NCBI GenBank assembly: GCA_964384915.1
Contig: CAYLMA010000001.1
Coordinates: forward strand, 207,415 to 271,414
Direction: 5' to 3'
From: Sulfurimicrobium sp964384915
GTDB lineage: Bacteria; Pseudomonadota; Gammaproteobacteria; Burkholderiales; Sulfuricellaceae
DNA: 64,000 nt
How positions within the stretch are numbered: position 1 is the stretch's first letter; each line of letters opens with the position of its first letter. Below are positions 1 through 8,485 of the stretch, piece after piece. A program made the translations under genes and the position numbers. A model generated the notes under the pieces. That model worked only from the letters and a program-made list of their open reading frames with translations. It was not told the DNA's origin and did no database searches.

Positions 1-726
1 GCCGCCATCGTGCTGCAGTGGGGCTCGCCCCGTCTGCGCCTCGCGCTCACCCGGGAATGGTCGCGCAGCCTGCTGGTGCTCTTGGGGGTGCGGCTCACCA
101 TCCGCGGCGAACCCCTGAACGAGGCCAGCCACAATGTAATGGTGGTTGCAAACCACGTTTCCTGGCTCGACATTTACATCCTCAACGCAGCGTGGCCGGC
201 ACGCTTCGTTTCCAAAGCCGAGGTGCGCAACTGGCCGGTGGTGGGCTGGCTGGCGGAAGTAACAGGCACACTTTTCCTGGAACGGAGCAAGCGGCGTGAC
301 ACCGCGCGCATCAACAACGTCATCACCGCGGCGCTGAAGCAAGGCGACTGTGTGGCCTTCTTCCCTGAAGGCACCACCACCGACGGCACCCGCCTCCTGC
401 CTTTCCTCGCCTCCCTGTTGCAGCCTGCAATCGACGCCGAAGCGGAACTGCGCCCAGTCGCGCTCCGCTATCTCAACGCCGATGGCAGCATCAACACCCG
501 GGCCGCCTACTATGACGACATGTCGATGCTGGATTCCTTGCGCAACATTCTGGCGCAGCGCGAAATCCGGGCCGAACTGCATTTTCTCGCCCCCATTGCC
601 TGCGCCCACAAAACCCGCAGGGAACTGGCGCGGCAATCGGAAGCCGCTATTTCCAGCGCTTTGAACCTGGCAAACCCGCACAGGATACCTGAAACACCTG
701 TCGGTCTTCCAGGCGCAGGGCGGTAA
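1..726 (+). CDS. plsC: 1-acyl-sn-glycerol-3-phosphate acyltransferase (5' end probably cut by window)
   Basis: PlsC-type acyltransferase, which transfers a fatty acyl group to lysophosphatidic acid at the inner membrane to make phosphatidic acid. Counting from the first GTG (position 10), the catalytic NHVSWLD box (HX4D) lies at residues 48-54 and the substrate-binding FPEGTTTDG box starts at about 118. The reading frame stays open to base 1 and the protein lacks a clear N-terminal start or ribosome-binding site, so the true start is probably upstream of the window. The 3' end runs about 80 bp into the convergent apaH gene. The family is certain; whether it is the main PlsC or an ornithine-lipid type (OlsA-like) acyltransferase cannot be told from sequence alone. 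Confidence 0.88.
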   Translation, partial: AAIVLQWGSPRLRLALTREWSRSLLVLLGVRLTIRGEPLNEASHNVMVVANHVSWLDIYILNAAWPARFVSKAEVRNWPVVGWLAEVTGTLFLERSKRRDTARINNVITAALKQGDCVAFFPEGTTTDGTRLLPFLASLLQPAIDAEAELRPVALRYLNADGSINTRAAYYDDMSMLDSLRNILAQREIRAELHFLAPIACAHKTRRELARQSEAAISSALNLANPHRIPETPVGLPGAGR

Positions 727-1474
727 GCTCGCCGCTCCACAGGCAGCCGCTGTCGAGCGCCACCAGATTGGAGCGTTGCATCAGCCCCAGCGCCGACCAG
801 TGGCCGAAAAGAATGGTGACATCGGCACTGGCGCGCCCTGGCACCTCAAACCACGGCACCAGTTCCGCCGGCTGGCTGCCGAGTGGCCCCTTGTGCGCGA
901 AATCAATGGTTCCATCCGCGGTGCAGAAGCGCAGACGGCTCATGGCATTGGTAATCAGGCGCAGACGGCTCATGCCATGCAAGTCATCGCGCCACTGGCG
1001 CGGCTCGTTGCCGTACATGCGCTCGAGGAAATCACGGTAATTCTTGCCACGCAATGCCGACTCGACTTCTCCTGCCAGCGCCAGCGCCTGTTCGGGCGTC
1101 CATTGCGGCAAAAGGCCGGCATGCACCAGGAAATAGTCTTCCTCCCGGTAAGCCAGCGGCTGCTGGCGCAGCCAGTGCAGCAACTTATCACGATCGGGCG
1201 CCTGCAGCACGTCCTGGATGGTATCGCTGCGATGCAGCGGCACGAAGCCTTCCGCAACCGCCAGGGTGTGCAGGTCATGGTTGCCCAGCACAGTGACCAG
1301 CGCATCGCCCAGACCCATCGCCCAGCGCAGGATGGCGGCGGACCCCGTGCCGCGATTGATCAGGTCGCCGACCAGCCAGATCTTGTCCTTTCTGGTGTCG
1401 AACTCAATGTGCTCAAGCAGTTTTTCAAGCGCGGCGTGGCAACCCTGCAGATCGCCGATAGCATAAGTGGGCAT
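647..1474 (-). CDS. apaH: Bis(5'-nucleosyl)-tetraphosphatase, symmetrical
   Basis: Metallophosphatase that hydrolyses diadenosine tetraphosphate to two ADP. The phosphoesterase motifs are intact: GDLQGC at residues 7-12, GDLINRG at 36-42 and GNHDLH at 64-69, and the 275-residue length matches the family. Convergent with the acyltransferase, with about 80 bp of 3' overlap. It is read away from the divergent nfeD-like gene; only about 48 bp separate the two starts, so their promoters must be closely packed. No strong ribosome-binding site precedes the ATG. Confidence 0.95.
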   Translation of the reverse strand: MPTYAIGDLQGCHAALEKLLEHIEFDTRKDKIWLVGDLINRGTGSAAILRWAMGLGDALVTVLGNHDLHTLAVAEGFVPLHRSDTIQDVLQAPDRDKLLHWLRQQPLAYREEDYFLVHAGLLPQWTPEQALALAGEVESALRGKNYRDFLERMYGNEPRQWRDDLHGMSRLRLITNAMSRLRFCTADGTIDFAHKGPLGSQPAELVPWFEVPGRASADVTILFGHWSALGLMQRSNLVALDSGCLWSGELTALRLEDRQVFQVSCAGLPGSKRWK

Positions 1475-1522
1475 GGAGCATAAATTTTGTTAAGGTGTAC
1501 CGTCATTCTACCGGAGGAAGCA

Positions 1523-1960
1523 ATGGAAATCGCGTGGTGGCACTGGATTGCGGGCGGCTTGCTGCTGGTTCTGTTGGAACTGGCCATCTCCTCGTTCTTT
1601 ATCATCTGGTTCGGCCTGGGCGCACTGCTGGTGGGCTTTTTCATGCTGCTCTTGCCCCTCTCGCTGGCGGCCCAGTTCACCTTGTGGTCCATTTCCTCCG
1701 GCACCATGGTGTTCTTATGGATGCGCTTCTTCAAGAATCCGGACCGCACCAAATCCGGCCTCGCCAAGGAAGCTTTTCTGGGTGAAACCGGCATGATCAT
1801 CCGCGAGGTGACGGAACTGCAAAAAGGCCAGATCCGCTTCCAGAAACCCATTCTGGGCTCTGATACCTGGCCGGTCATCGCCGATGAAACCATCCCCGCA
1901 GGGGAACGGGCACGCATCATCGACGTAATGGGACAAACTCTCAAAGTTGCAAAAAAATAG
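1523..1960 (+). CDS. NfeD-family membrane protein
   Basis: A 145-residue protein with two or three hydrophobic segments in the first ~75 residues followed by a small soluble C-terminal domain ending at VAKK, typical of short NfeD (NfeD1b) proteins whose tail forms an OB-fold. The start is placed at the ATG preceded by GGAGG (1513-1517), not the upstream in-frame ATG. Its stop lies 11 bp before the SPFH gene. NfeD/stomatin pairs are a conserved operon across bacteria, thought to act together in membrane quality control or microdomains; the exact function here is inferred from the family. Confidence 0.88.
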   Translation: MEIAWWHWIAGGLLLVLLELAISSFFIIWFGLGALLVGFFMLLLPLSLAAQFTLWSISSGTMVFLWMRFFKNPDRTKSGLAKEAFLGETGMIIREVTELQKGQIRFQKPILGSDTWPVIADETIPAGERARIIDVMGQTLKVAKK

Positions 1961-1971
1961 GAGCACCGGCA

Positions 1972-2820
1972 ATGGAACTTACCTTTTTGGCATTTGTATT
2001 CTTCATCTTTGTCGCCGTCACCGTGGCAAAGGGCGTGCGCATCGTGCCGCAGGGCGAGGAATGGGTGGTGGAGCGCCTCGGCAAGTACCACACCACCATG
2101 CTGCCGGGCCTGCATATCATCATTCCCTACATCGACCGGGTGGCCTACAAGGTGCCCACCAAGGACCTGATCCTCGACATCCCGCAGCAGGAAGTCATCA
2201 CCAAGGACAACGCGGTGCTGGTCGTCAACGCCATCGCCTTCGTCAAGGTGACGGACACGCAGAATGCCGTGTATGGCGTCACCAGTTTCGAAATGGCAAT
2301 CGTCAACATCATTCAGACCACCTTGCGCTCCATTGTCGGCGAAATGGAGCTGGACCAGGCCTTGTCATCGCGCGAGCAGATCAAGGTACGCCTCAAGGAA
2401 TCCATTTCAGACGATGTGGCGGACTGGGGATTGACGCTGAAATCGGTGGAAATCCAGGACATCAAGCCCTCGCCCTCAATGCAGGACTCCATGGAGCGCC
2501 AGGCCGCAGCGGAACGGGAGCGCAAGGCCACCGTCACCAAGGCCGAGGGCGACAAGCAGGCCGCCATTCTGGAGGCCGAAGCCCGGCTGGAATCCGCCAA
2601 GCGCGATGCGCAAGCCCAGATCGTGCTTGCGCAGGGCGCGGCGGAAGCAATCAAGCGGGTGACCGAATCGATCCCGGACCGCGAATTTCCCGCCTATTAC
2701 CTGCTGGGCGAGAAATACATCCAGGCTATGCGTGAACTGGCCTCGTCCCCTAATAGTAAAACTGTGGTACTGCCAGCTGACATCATGCAAACGGTTCAAA
2801 ACATGTTAGGTAAAAAATAG
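1972..2820 (+). CDS. SPFH/Band 7 membrane protein (stomatin / QmcA type)
   Basis: 282-residue stomatin-like protein: an N-terminal hydrophobic anchor (first ~20 residues, LAFVFFIFVAVTVA), then an SPFH domain beginning near VPQGEEWVVERLGKY, then a long Glu/Ala/Lys-rich coiled-coil (about residues 175-225) and a short C-terminal tail. These proteins form large oligomers at the inner membrane and usually work with the NfeD partner encoded just upstream. GGAGC just ahead of the ATG serves as ribosome-binding site. A strong terminator follows at once, so nfeD-SPFH is a two-gene unit. Confidence 0.93.
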   Translation: MELTFLAFVFFIFVAVTVAKGVRIVPQGEEWVVERLGKYHTTMLPGLHIIIPYIDRVAYKVPTKDLILDIPQQEVITKDNAVLVVNAIAFVKVTDTQNAVYGVTSFEMAIVNIIQTTLRSIVGEMELDQALSSREQIKVRLKESISDDVADWGLTLKSVEIQDIKPSPSMQDSMERQAAAERERKATVTKAEGDKQAAILEAEARLESAKRDAQAQIVLAQGAAEAIKRVTESIPDREFPAYYLLGEKYIQAMRELASSPNSKTVVLPADIMQTVQNMLGKK

Positions 2821-2834
2821 GCGGTCCGAAAACA

Positions 2835-2866
2835 AAAAAACGGCGACACGTGGGACGCCGTTTTTT
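2835..2866 (+). terminator. Intrinsic terminator after the SPFH gene
   Basis: Perfect stem AAAAAACGGCG / CGCCGTTTTTT around a 10-nt loop, ending in a six-T run; begins 15 bp after the stop codon. The A-tract on the 5' side would also let it work on the other strand. Confidence 0.9.
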
Positions 2867-2915
2867 GAGCCTGAAAAGCCTTTAGCGCCGGGAAATGAAA
2901 TTTCTCTTGGTTCTC

Positions 2916-3323
2916 TCACCAGAAATAAGGCGTTACCCGGGCGCGGCGATTTGAATTTCCCTGCTGGCGCCGGTCAGGCAGACCTCCCCTGCGGCGTTCG
3001 ATTCCAGGTTGCAAGGCGATAGCCTCCCTTCTTCTGCGGTCAACATGCCTGCGCCGGTCAGAAGGCTCTCGACGCTCCGCAATAAGGTGATTATGGACGT
3101 GAACAAAATGCGCAGACGGACTCAGCACATGGCGGACGAAATCGATCACATCCGATTCCCGATAGAAAGTTTCTTCCTGCAAGACAAAAAAGGGAATGCT
3201 TGGGGTTCCCAGGCGATCATTCGCAAGCCAAACCAGCGCGGATTTGTTGCGCATCAGGGGTTGAAGCAATGCAGCCACTTCATCCGCGGTCAACAGCACA
3301 TGATTATTGTGCGGATCGCTCAT
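2916..3323 (-). CDS. Hypothetical protein with arginine-rich tail
   Basis: 135-residue protein of unknown function. The start at 3323 is supported by GGAGGG six bases upstream; an ATG 27 bp further up has no such site. The first ~75 residues are an ordinary-looking globular region (contains LLTADEVAALL and FRESDVIDFVRHVL-like helices). The last ~55 residues are dominated by Arg/Asp/Glu runs such as RRRHVDRRRRE and ERRRGG. Similar ERRR/DRR tails are seen next to PilZ or signalling domains in proteobacteria, but I do not recognise a named domain. It stands alone, convergent with the nfeD-SPFH unit. Confidence 0.65.
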   Translation of the reverse strand: MSDPHNNHVLLTADEVAALLQPLMRNKSALVWLANDRLGTPSIPFFVLQEETFYRESDVIDFVRHVLSPSAHFVHVHNHLIAERREPSDRRRHVDRRRREAIALQPGIERRRGGLPDRRQQGNSNRRARVTPYFW

Positions 3324-3829
3324 GATAAACCCTCCGACTTTCCGTTCCATTCGTCAGATATTGCCTACACATCGTGTTTTGCACATTCGCAGTGAAAAGC
3401 TTGCACGGACAAACCGATTTCCTTAAATCATGCAGACTGGAAAACACACAGCGAACTTGACAGTATATGCAATCGCCATGCGATAAACAAAACATTTTTA
3501 ATGTCAGCGGCCATGCAATAATTGAAAGCCCTTCTGAGCCCATAGGCACCTTGTCCCTGGACATCTTTACCTTATCAGGCATCTCGAAAAGGGCTTATCC
3601 ACTAAGCGCTAAAGTTACAAAGCCACAGTTTGCCGCAGATGGCTGCCACTCCTTTCTGTCTTCTCTCGATGCCGGAAGAAGGGAATTACTGGCACATTGG
3701 CCATTCAACTCACAACTCCAATAGCGCTTTAAGCAATTCGGGCTCTCACATCCCTTTCAGGCTACGACACACATGACGCGGCAGGTGCGGAAGAGTAGAA
3801 TAAGCGTTTGATTAAACTGCTGATTACAA
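3324..3829. other. Intergenic region, no gene seen
   Basis: About 500 bp between the divergent hypothetical gene and the rbgA-like gene. Open frames here lack ribosome-binding sites and protein-like composition. There is an 8-bp inverted repeat, AAGCCCTT at 3526-3533 and AAGGGCTT at 3589-3596, with a 55-nt loop. A TTGACA hexamer at 3457-3462 has no good -10 at the proper distance. I see nothing else that can be named. Confidence 0.5.
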
Positions 3830-4756
3830 ATGCCTATTAACTGGTTTCCCGGTCACATGGTTTCGGCGCGCAAAAAAGCCGCCGAAACCATGGAGTCAAT
3901 CGACCTCATCATCGAGGTACTGGATGCCCGCCTGCCCGAGGCGAGCTGCAACCCGATGATCAAGGAGCTGCGCCTGCACCGCCAGCGCCCCTGCCTGAAA
4001 ATACTCAACAAGTCCGATCTGGCAGACCCCGCCGCCACCCAGGACTGGATCAACTTTTACAACCAGCAGCCAGGCGTCAAGGCCGTCGCCCTGTCCTGCA
4101 AGAAGCCGTCCGATGTCGCCAAGGTGCCCGGCCTGTGCCAGGCGCTCGCACCCCATCGTGACTCCAGGATCAAGCCGCTGCGCATGATGATCATGGGCAT
4201 CCCCAACGTCGGCAAGTCCACCCTCATGAATGCGCTGCTTAAGCGCCGGGTGGCGGCGGTCGGGGATGAGCCGGCGGTCACCAAGATCCAGCAGTGCTTC
4301 GATCTGAACGACCGGATGACGATCACCGACACGCCGGGCCTGATGTGGCCGAAGATCGAGCACGACAGCGACGGCTACATGCTGGCCGCCAGCCACGCCA
4401 TCGGCCGCAATGCCGTCATCGACGAGGAAGTCGCCGAATTCCTCGCCAACATCCTGCTCGTGCGCTACCCCTCCCTGCTCACCGCCCGCTACGGCTGCGC
4501 CGTGGAGGGACTGGATGGCATCGGCGTGATCGAAGCCGTCGCCCAGCGGCGCGGCTTCCGCCTCAAGGGGGGCGCCGCGGACCTGGAAACGGCCTCGCTC
4601 GCCCTGCTCACCGACTACCGGGCCGGCGCGCTCGGCCGCATCAGCCTGGAAACGCCGGAAAGCCGGAAAACAATGCTCAGCGAGCACCAACGCGCGAAAG
4701 CAGAATCCGGCAAAAACACATCTCCCCGCAGCCCCGAAGACAGCGAAACAGAATGA
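3830..4756 (+). CDS. rbgA: Circularly permuted ribosome-biogenesis GTPase (YlqF/RbgA family)
   Basis: 308-residue GTPase with the permuted motif order typical of YlqF/RbgA: NKSD (G4) at residues 60-63 comes before GIPNVGKST (G1) at 123-131 and DTPG (G3) at 167-170. The N-terminus INWFPGHM is the family hallmark. Family members help assemble the large ribosomal subunit. The Gram-positive RbgA C-terminal region is only loosely conserved, and the last ~30 residues are polar. The stop overlaps the start of the Sui1-like gene (ATGA), so the two are translationally coupled. Confidence 0.9.
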   Translation: MPINWFPGHMVSARKKAAETMESIDLIIEVLDARLPEASCNPMIKELRLHRQRPCLKILNKSDLADPAATQDWINFYNQQPGVKAVALSCKKPSDVAKVPGLCQALAPHRDSRIKPLRMMIMGIPNVGKSTLMNALLKRRVAAVGDEPAVTKIQQCFDLNDRMTITDTPGLMWPKIEHDSDGYMLAASHAIGRNAVIDEEVAEFLANILLVRYPSLLTARYGCAVEGLDGIGVIEAVAQRRGFRLKGGAADLETASLALLTDYRAGALGRISLETPESRKTMLSEHQRAKAESGKNTSPRSPEDSETE

Positions 4757-5115
4757 AAAGCGGTAGAGCATCCGGTGGATTGGTCTATTCCACCGAGCAC
4801 GGCAGAATGTGTCCCGGGTGCTGCAAACCCGTTGCCGAGTGCATTTGCAGCCAAAACAAGTCAACGCCGGTATCTGACGGCATCGTGCGCGTCTCCAGGG
4901 AAACCAAGGGCCGCAAGGGCAAAGGCGTCACCCTGGTCAAGGGGCTCGCGCTGGATGCGCTGGCCCTCACGCAACTGGGCAAGCAGCTCAAAACAGCGTG
5001 CGGCTCAGGCGGCACCGTGAAGGACGGGGTGATTGAAATCCAGGGCGACCATTGCGAGCGGGTGATCGAAATGCTCAAGCAGCAGGGCCGGGTTGTCAAG
5101 CGGACCGGTGGATAA
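4753..5115 (+). CDS. Sui1/eIF1-like translation factor (YciH family)
   Basis: 120-residue protein with an N-terminal short cysteine segment (CPGCCKPVAECIC), then an eIF1/SUI1 domain (RETKGRKGKGVTLVKGL ... VIEIQGDHCERVIEMLKQQG). YciH-like proteins resemble eukaryotic eIF1 and can influence start-codon fidelity. The start ATG overlaps the rbgA stop by four bases, which fixes the start. Paired with a ribosome-assembly GTPase, it makes a small translation-related operon. Confidence 0.9.
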   Translation: MKSGRASGGLVYSTEHGRMCPGCCKPVAECICSQNKSTPVSDGIVRVSRETKGRKGKGVTLVKGLALDALALTQLGKQLKTACGSGGTVKDGVIEIQGDHCERVIEMLKQQGRVVKRTGG

Positions 5116-5223
5116 ACTCAGATACTGCCCTGCCCGGAGGGGAAACGACGCGTGTTTAGTACTGATGATACAATGCAGCCAGGCATTTTCATGCCGACAT
5201 TATTATCATCTACAGGAGTTTTC

Positions 5224-5601
5224 ATGAAGATTCTATCCATCGCTTTCGCCGGATTTATTGGCATCCTGGGCCTGACCTCATTCAGCGCCACCGCCGCAGA
5301 CGCCGGCCTGAAGACCGTCGCAGCCCTGCACCAGAACAAGGCCGCCCTCGCCGGCCAGACGATCCGCGCCCAAGGCAAGGTGGTGAAGGTCAACAACAAC
5401 ATCATGGGGCGCAACTTTGTTCATGTGCAGGATGGCACAGGCGATGCCAATAGCAACGACTTGCTCGTTACCAGCAAGCAAACCGCCAATGTCGGCGACC
5501 AGGTCACCATTTCCGGCGTGGTGGCGGTAAACAGGGATTTTGGCAGCGGTTACTCGTACCCCCTGCTGATTGAAGAGGCCACCATCACCCCCAAGAAGTA
5601 A
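5224..5601 (+). CDS. Secreted OB-fold nucleotide-binding-like protein
   Basis: 125-residue exported protein. The start at 5224 follows AGGAG (5214-5218); residues 1-23 form a Sec signal peptide (MKILSIAFAGFIGILGL... SATA-A). The mature part has a tRNA_anti-like OB-fold pattern (GQTIRAQGKVVKV, FVHVQDGTGD, GDQVTISGVV) found in many small periplasmic proteins annotated as nucleotide-binding or DNA-binding. The real ligand is not known. It ends in TPKK and is followed by 160 bp without an evident gene. Confidence 0.8.
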   Translation: MKILSIAFAGFIGILGLTSFSATAADAGLKTVAALHQNKAALAGQTIRAQGKVVKVNNNIMGRNFVHVQDGTGDANSNDLLVTSKQTANVGDQVTISGVVAVNRDFGSGYSYPLLIEEATITPKK

Positions 5602-5620
5602 AGGCAGCCCGGCGGTTGAT

Positions 5621-5673
5621 CCCGCCATGTGAAGAGCCGCTTCAAGCAGCTTCCGGATGTACGTGATGGCGGG
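5621..5673. repeat. Inverted repeat with long loop
   Basis: CCCGCCAT (5621-5628) and ATGGCGGG (5666-5673) are perfectly complementary, 37 nt apart, in the gap after the OB-fold gene. No T-run follows, so it is not a standard terminator. Confidence 0.35.
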
Positions 5674-5762
5674 TTCGAAACTGATAACCCGTTGGCACGA
5701 CACCTGGAGGACCGCTAATTTCCAGTCCAGGCTGCGACTCCCAGCCCATCATGGTCAAGCGC

Positions 5763-6038
5763 TTATGCATCATTCTCGTAGCTTGATGGCGTGACTCCCG
5801 CACGAGACAGGTATTCGCGCAGGTGCTTGATCATCGTTCTATCGCAGACACTGCTTTGGTGAGGGTGGTGCAAAAACTCCTCCAACCCGTTGAGTTCAAC
5901 GCGGAAGCGCGCACCGTGCGCGGGGGTGATGTCGGCACCCAGGTGGCGCAGCAGGGATTCGATTTCGCGCCAGTGGATATTGCCGCTGACCGGGTCATGG
6001 AATATGGCGCGCAGCAGGTTGCTGTGCTTGTGGCTCAT
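5763..6038 (-). CDS. HicA-like small protein without a HicB partner
   Basis: 91-residue protein beginning MSHKHSNLLRAIFHDP. The core (IHWREIESLLRHLGADI, HGARFRVELNG, FLHHPH, LREYLSRAGV) matches the double-stranded RNA-binding-like fold of HicA/YcfA proteins, including a GARFRVE strand and the HxPH stretch. The start at 6038 is set by AAGGAG seven bases upstream; the longer upstream reading is unlikely. HicA toxins are normally followed by hicB; none is present here, so this may be an orphan or a chromosomal relative without toxin activity. Confidence 0.7.
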   Translation of the reverse strand: MSHKHSNLLRAIFHDPVSGNIHWREIESLLRHLGADITPAHGARFRVELNGLEEFLHHPHQSSVCDRTMIKHLREYLSRAGVTPSSYENDA

Positions 6039-6204
6039 GGCATGGCTCCTTGTAAGGTGCGTCCTGGTGTCCAGCATTATCACCTCTTCCAGCCAGATAA
6101 AGCAAAGTTGAGGGGGGTTTGCGCGTTATGGAATAATGCCCCCTCTGCCGCCTTCCTTGAGGCATGTAAGCAATAAGGCTGGCTAACCGATACCCAAAGA
6201 CCCC

Positions 6205-8004
6205 ATGTCCCAATTCGAGCACGCTCATTCCAGCACGACGCCCCAGGCTGACCGTGCCGACCTGCATTCGATCGGCCGCCTGTTCCCCTATTTATGGGAA
6301 TTCCGCGGCCGCGTGCTGCTGGCGCTGGCCCTCCTGGTCGGCGCCAAGCTGGCTGCTGTGATGGTGCCGCTGGTGCTGAAGGAGATCATCGATGCGCTTG
6401 ACAAGTCCCGCGCCGACCTGGTCTTACCGCTGACGCTGATCATCGCCTACGGCCTGCTGCGTTTTGCCAGCACGACGTTTTCCGATCTGCGCGACGTGGT
6501 GTTCGGCAAGGTGACGCAGCGCGCCATGCGCCGCGTGAGCATGGCGGTGTTCGAGCATTTGCATGCGCTGTCGCTGCGCTTTCATCTGGAGCGCCAGACC
6601 GGCGGCATCACCCGCGACATCGAGCGCGGCACCAAGGCCATTTCCAGCCTGGTGGGATTTTTGCTGTTCCGCATCACCCCCACCGTGCTGGAAATCCTGA
6701 TGGTGGCAGCCATCCTGTTCATCAAGCTGGACTGGGTGTTCGGGCTGATCACGCTGGTCACGCTGGCGGCATACATCGGCTTCACCGTAGCCATCACCGA
6801 CTGGCGCACGCAGTTCGTGCGCCGCGCCAACACGCTGGATTCCGATGCCTATGGCCGCGCTATCGACAGCCTGCTGAACTACGAAACGGTAAAATACTTC
6901 GGCAACGAGCGCTATGAGGCGGCGCGCTACGACACCAGCCTGGCAGAATGGGAGCAGGTAGCCCTGCAATCGCAGCGCTCGCTCGGTCTCCTGAATGCGG
7001 CACAGGCCGGCGTCATCGCCATCGGTGTCACGCTGATGGTGCTGCGCGCCGCCAACGGCGTGGTGGAAGGCACGCTCACGCTGGGCGATCTGGTCATGGT
7101 CAATGCCTTTCTGTTGCAGATGTTCCAGCCATTGAGCTTCCTTGGGGTGATGTACCGCCAGATCAAGCAGTCCATGACCGACGTGGAACGCATGTTCAGC
7201 CTGCTGCAACGCCCCAGGGAAATCGAAGATGCGCCGGACGGGCGCCCCCTGGCTGCGCATGGGGGCGAGGTGAAGTTCGAGCACGTCAGCTTCGCCTACA
7301 ATCCCGACCGCCCGATTCTGCATGACGTCAGCTTTACCGTTCCGGCCGGCAGAACCGTGGCCGCAGTGGGCGCCAGCGGTGCGGGCAAATCCACCCTGGC
7401 ACGCCTGCTGTTTCGCTTTTACGACGTGAATGAAGGCGCCATCCAGATCGATGGCCAGGACATCCGCCACGTCACGCAGGACAGCCTGCGCGCCGCCATC
7501 GGCGTGGTGCCGCAGGATACCGTGCTGTTCAACGACAGTATTTATTACAACATCGCCTACGGCCGCCCCGACGCCACGCGCGATGAAGTCATCATTGCCG
7601 CCCGCGCCGCGCATATCCTGGATTTCATCGAATCCCTGCCGCAGGGTTGGGAAACCGTGGTCGGCGAACGCGGCCTGAAGCTTTCCGGCGGCGAAAAACA
7701 GCGCGTCGCCATCGCCCGCACCTTGCTCAAAAATCCGGCGATCCTGATCCTGGACGAAGCCACCTCCGCGCTCGACACCAAGACCGAAAAAGCCATCCAG
7801 GCCGAGTTGCTGGAAATCGCCAGAAGCCGCACCAGCCTGATCATCGCGCACCGGCTTTCCACCGTGGTCGAAGCCGACGAGATCCTGGTCATGGAAGCCG
7901 GGCGCATCGTCGAGCGCGGACGGCATCCCGAACTGCTGGCGAAAGACGGCGTGTACGCGCACATGTGGGCGCTGCAACAACAGGCGGAGGAGGCGGCCGA
8001 ATAA
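6205..8004 (+). CDS. ABC transporter, fused permease-ATPase (Atm1/HMT1 type)
   Basis: 599-residue half-transporter: a six-helix membrane domain (about residues 25-310) and a C-terminal ATPase with Walker A GASGAGKST near 388-396, signature LSGGE near 492 and Walker B ILILDEATS near 512. The membrane domain carries the NYETVKYFGNE motif that marks the mitochondrial Atm1/ABCB7 and bacterial heavy-metal/glutathione-conjugate exporter group, so export of glutathione-linked metals or sulfur species is likely. It acts as a homodimer. It appears to be a single-gene unit; the start ATG lacks a strong ribosome-binding site. Confidence 0.92.
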   Translation: MSQFEHAHSSTTPQADRADLHSIGRLFPYLWEFRGRVLLALALLVGAKLAAVMVPLVLKEIIDALDKSRADLVLPLTLIIAYGLLRFASTTFSDLRDVVFGKVTQRAMRRVSMAVFEHLHALSLRFHLERQTGGITRDIERGTKAISSLVGFLLFRITPTVLEILMVAAILFIKLDWVFGLITLVTLAAYIGFTVAITDWRTQFVRRANTLDSDAYGRAIDSLLNYETVKYFGNERYEAARYDTSLAEWEQVALQSQRSLGLLNAAQAGVIAIGVTLMVLRAANGVVEGTLTLGDLVMVNAFLLQMFQPLSFLGVMYRQIKQSMTDVERMFSLLQRPREIEDAPDGRPLAAHGGEVKFEHVSFAYNPDRPILHDVSFTVPAGRTVAAVGASGAGKSTLARLLFRFYDVNEGAIQIDGQDIRHVTQDSLRAAIGVVPQDTVLFNDSIYYNIAYGRPDATRDEVIIAARAAHILDFIESLPQGWETVVGERGLKLSGGEKQRVAIARTLLKNPAILILDEATSALDTKTEKAIQAELLEIARSRTSLIIAHRLSTVVEADEILVMEAGRIVERGRHPELLAKDGVYAHMWALQQQAEEAAE

Positions 8005-8098
8005 GCTTGCCGGCCTGTACCTAGGCATTTGGCAGCGCGAGGCCCGCTGCATGCCCGCACCCGGCAACAATCAACTGGAGGGCACACCCATGCCATGC

Positions 8099-8359
8099 TT
8101 ATTTCAAACAACTGAGGCTGCTGGCCCCCTTCCCATCTGCACCCACGACGGCAACACATTGCGCCGCCCCGCACTGGCAGTTGGCGATGACAAAGCCCCC
8201 CTCGTTTGTTTTCGTGCACACGCAGGCTGGCGGTGGGAAAACGGAGGGCAGTTTTCTCTCTGCGTCGGAGCGGCCCGCCGTGTCGGCGAGAACGTTGAAT
8301 GTTGCCGAGAACAGGGCAATGCCCATGACTATTCCGGATCTCATAGGATGTGCGTTCAC
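8099..8359 (-). CDS. Small secreted cysteine-rich protein, unknown function
   Basis: About 86 residues. A GTG at 8359 follows GGGGGAGGG by seven bases, which makes it a better start than the ATG codons on either side. After a short basic start comes a hydrophobic stretch (GIVMGIALFSATFNVLA) that looks like a signal peptide, then a mature part with six cysteines, mostly in the block ACVCTKTNEG ... NCQCGAAQC. It lies downstream of the NorE/NorF-like pair on the same strand, 126 bp away. I do not recognise a family; the cysteines may form disulfides or bind a metal. Confidence 0.55.
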   Translation of the reverse strand: MNAHPMRSGIVMGIALFSATFNVLADTAGRSDAERKLPSVFPPPACVCTKTNEGGFVIANCQCGAAQCVAVVGADGKGASSLSCLK

Positions 8360-8485
8360 GCTGCGGCCCTCCCCCGTCTCATCAAACTTCATGTTAGCAA
8401 ATTCACCGTTAAAAACTTACGGGTTTTTCTCCTGCACTGCCGAAACGCCACAGCCATCTCTCGAATCGCCTTGCTGCCGGCTTGT

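Noticed and set aside
3467..3724. 85-codon frame in the gap upstream of the rbgA-like gene
   Set aside because: No ribosome-binding site and no recognisable domain; overlapping frames on the other strand are equally long.
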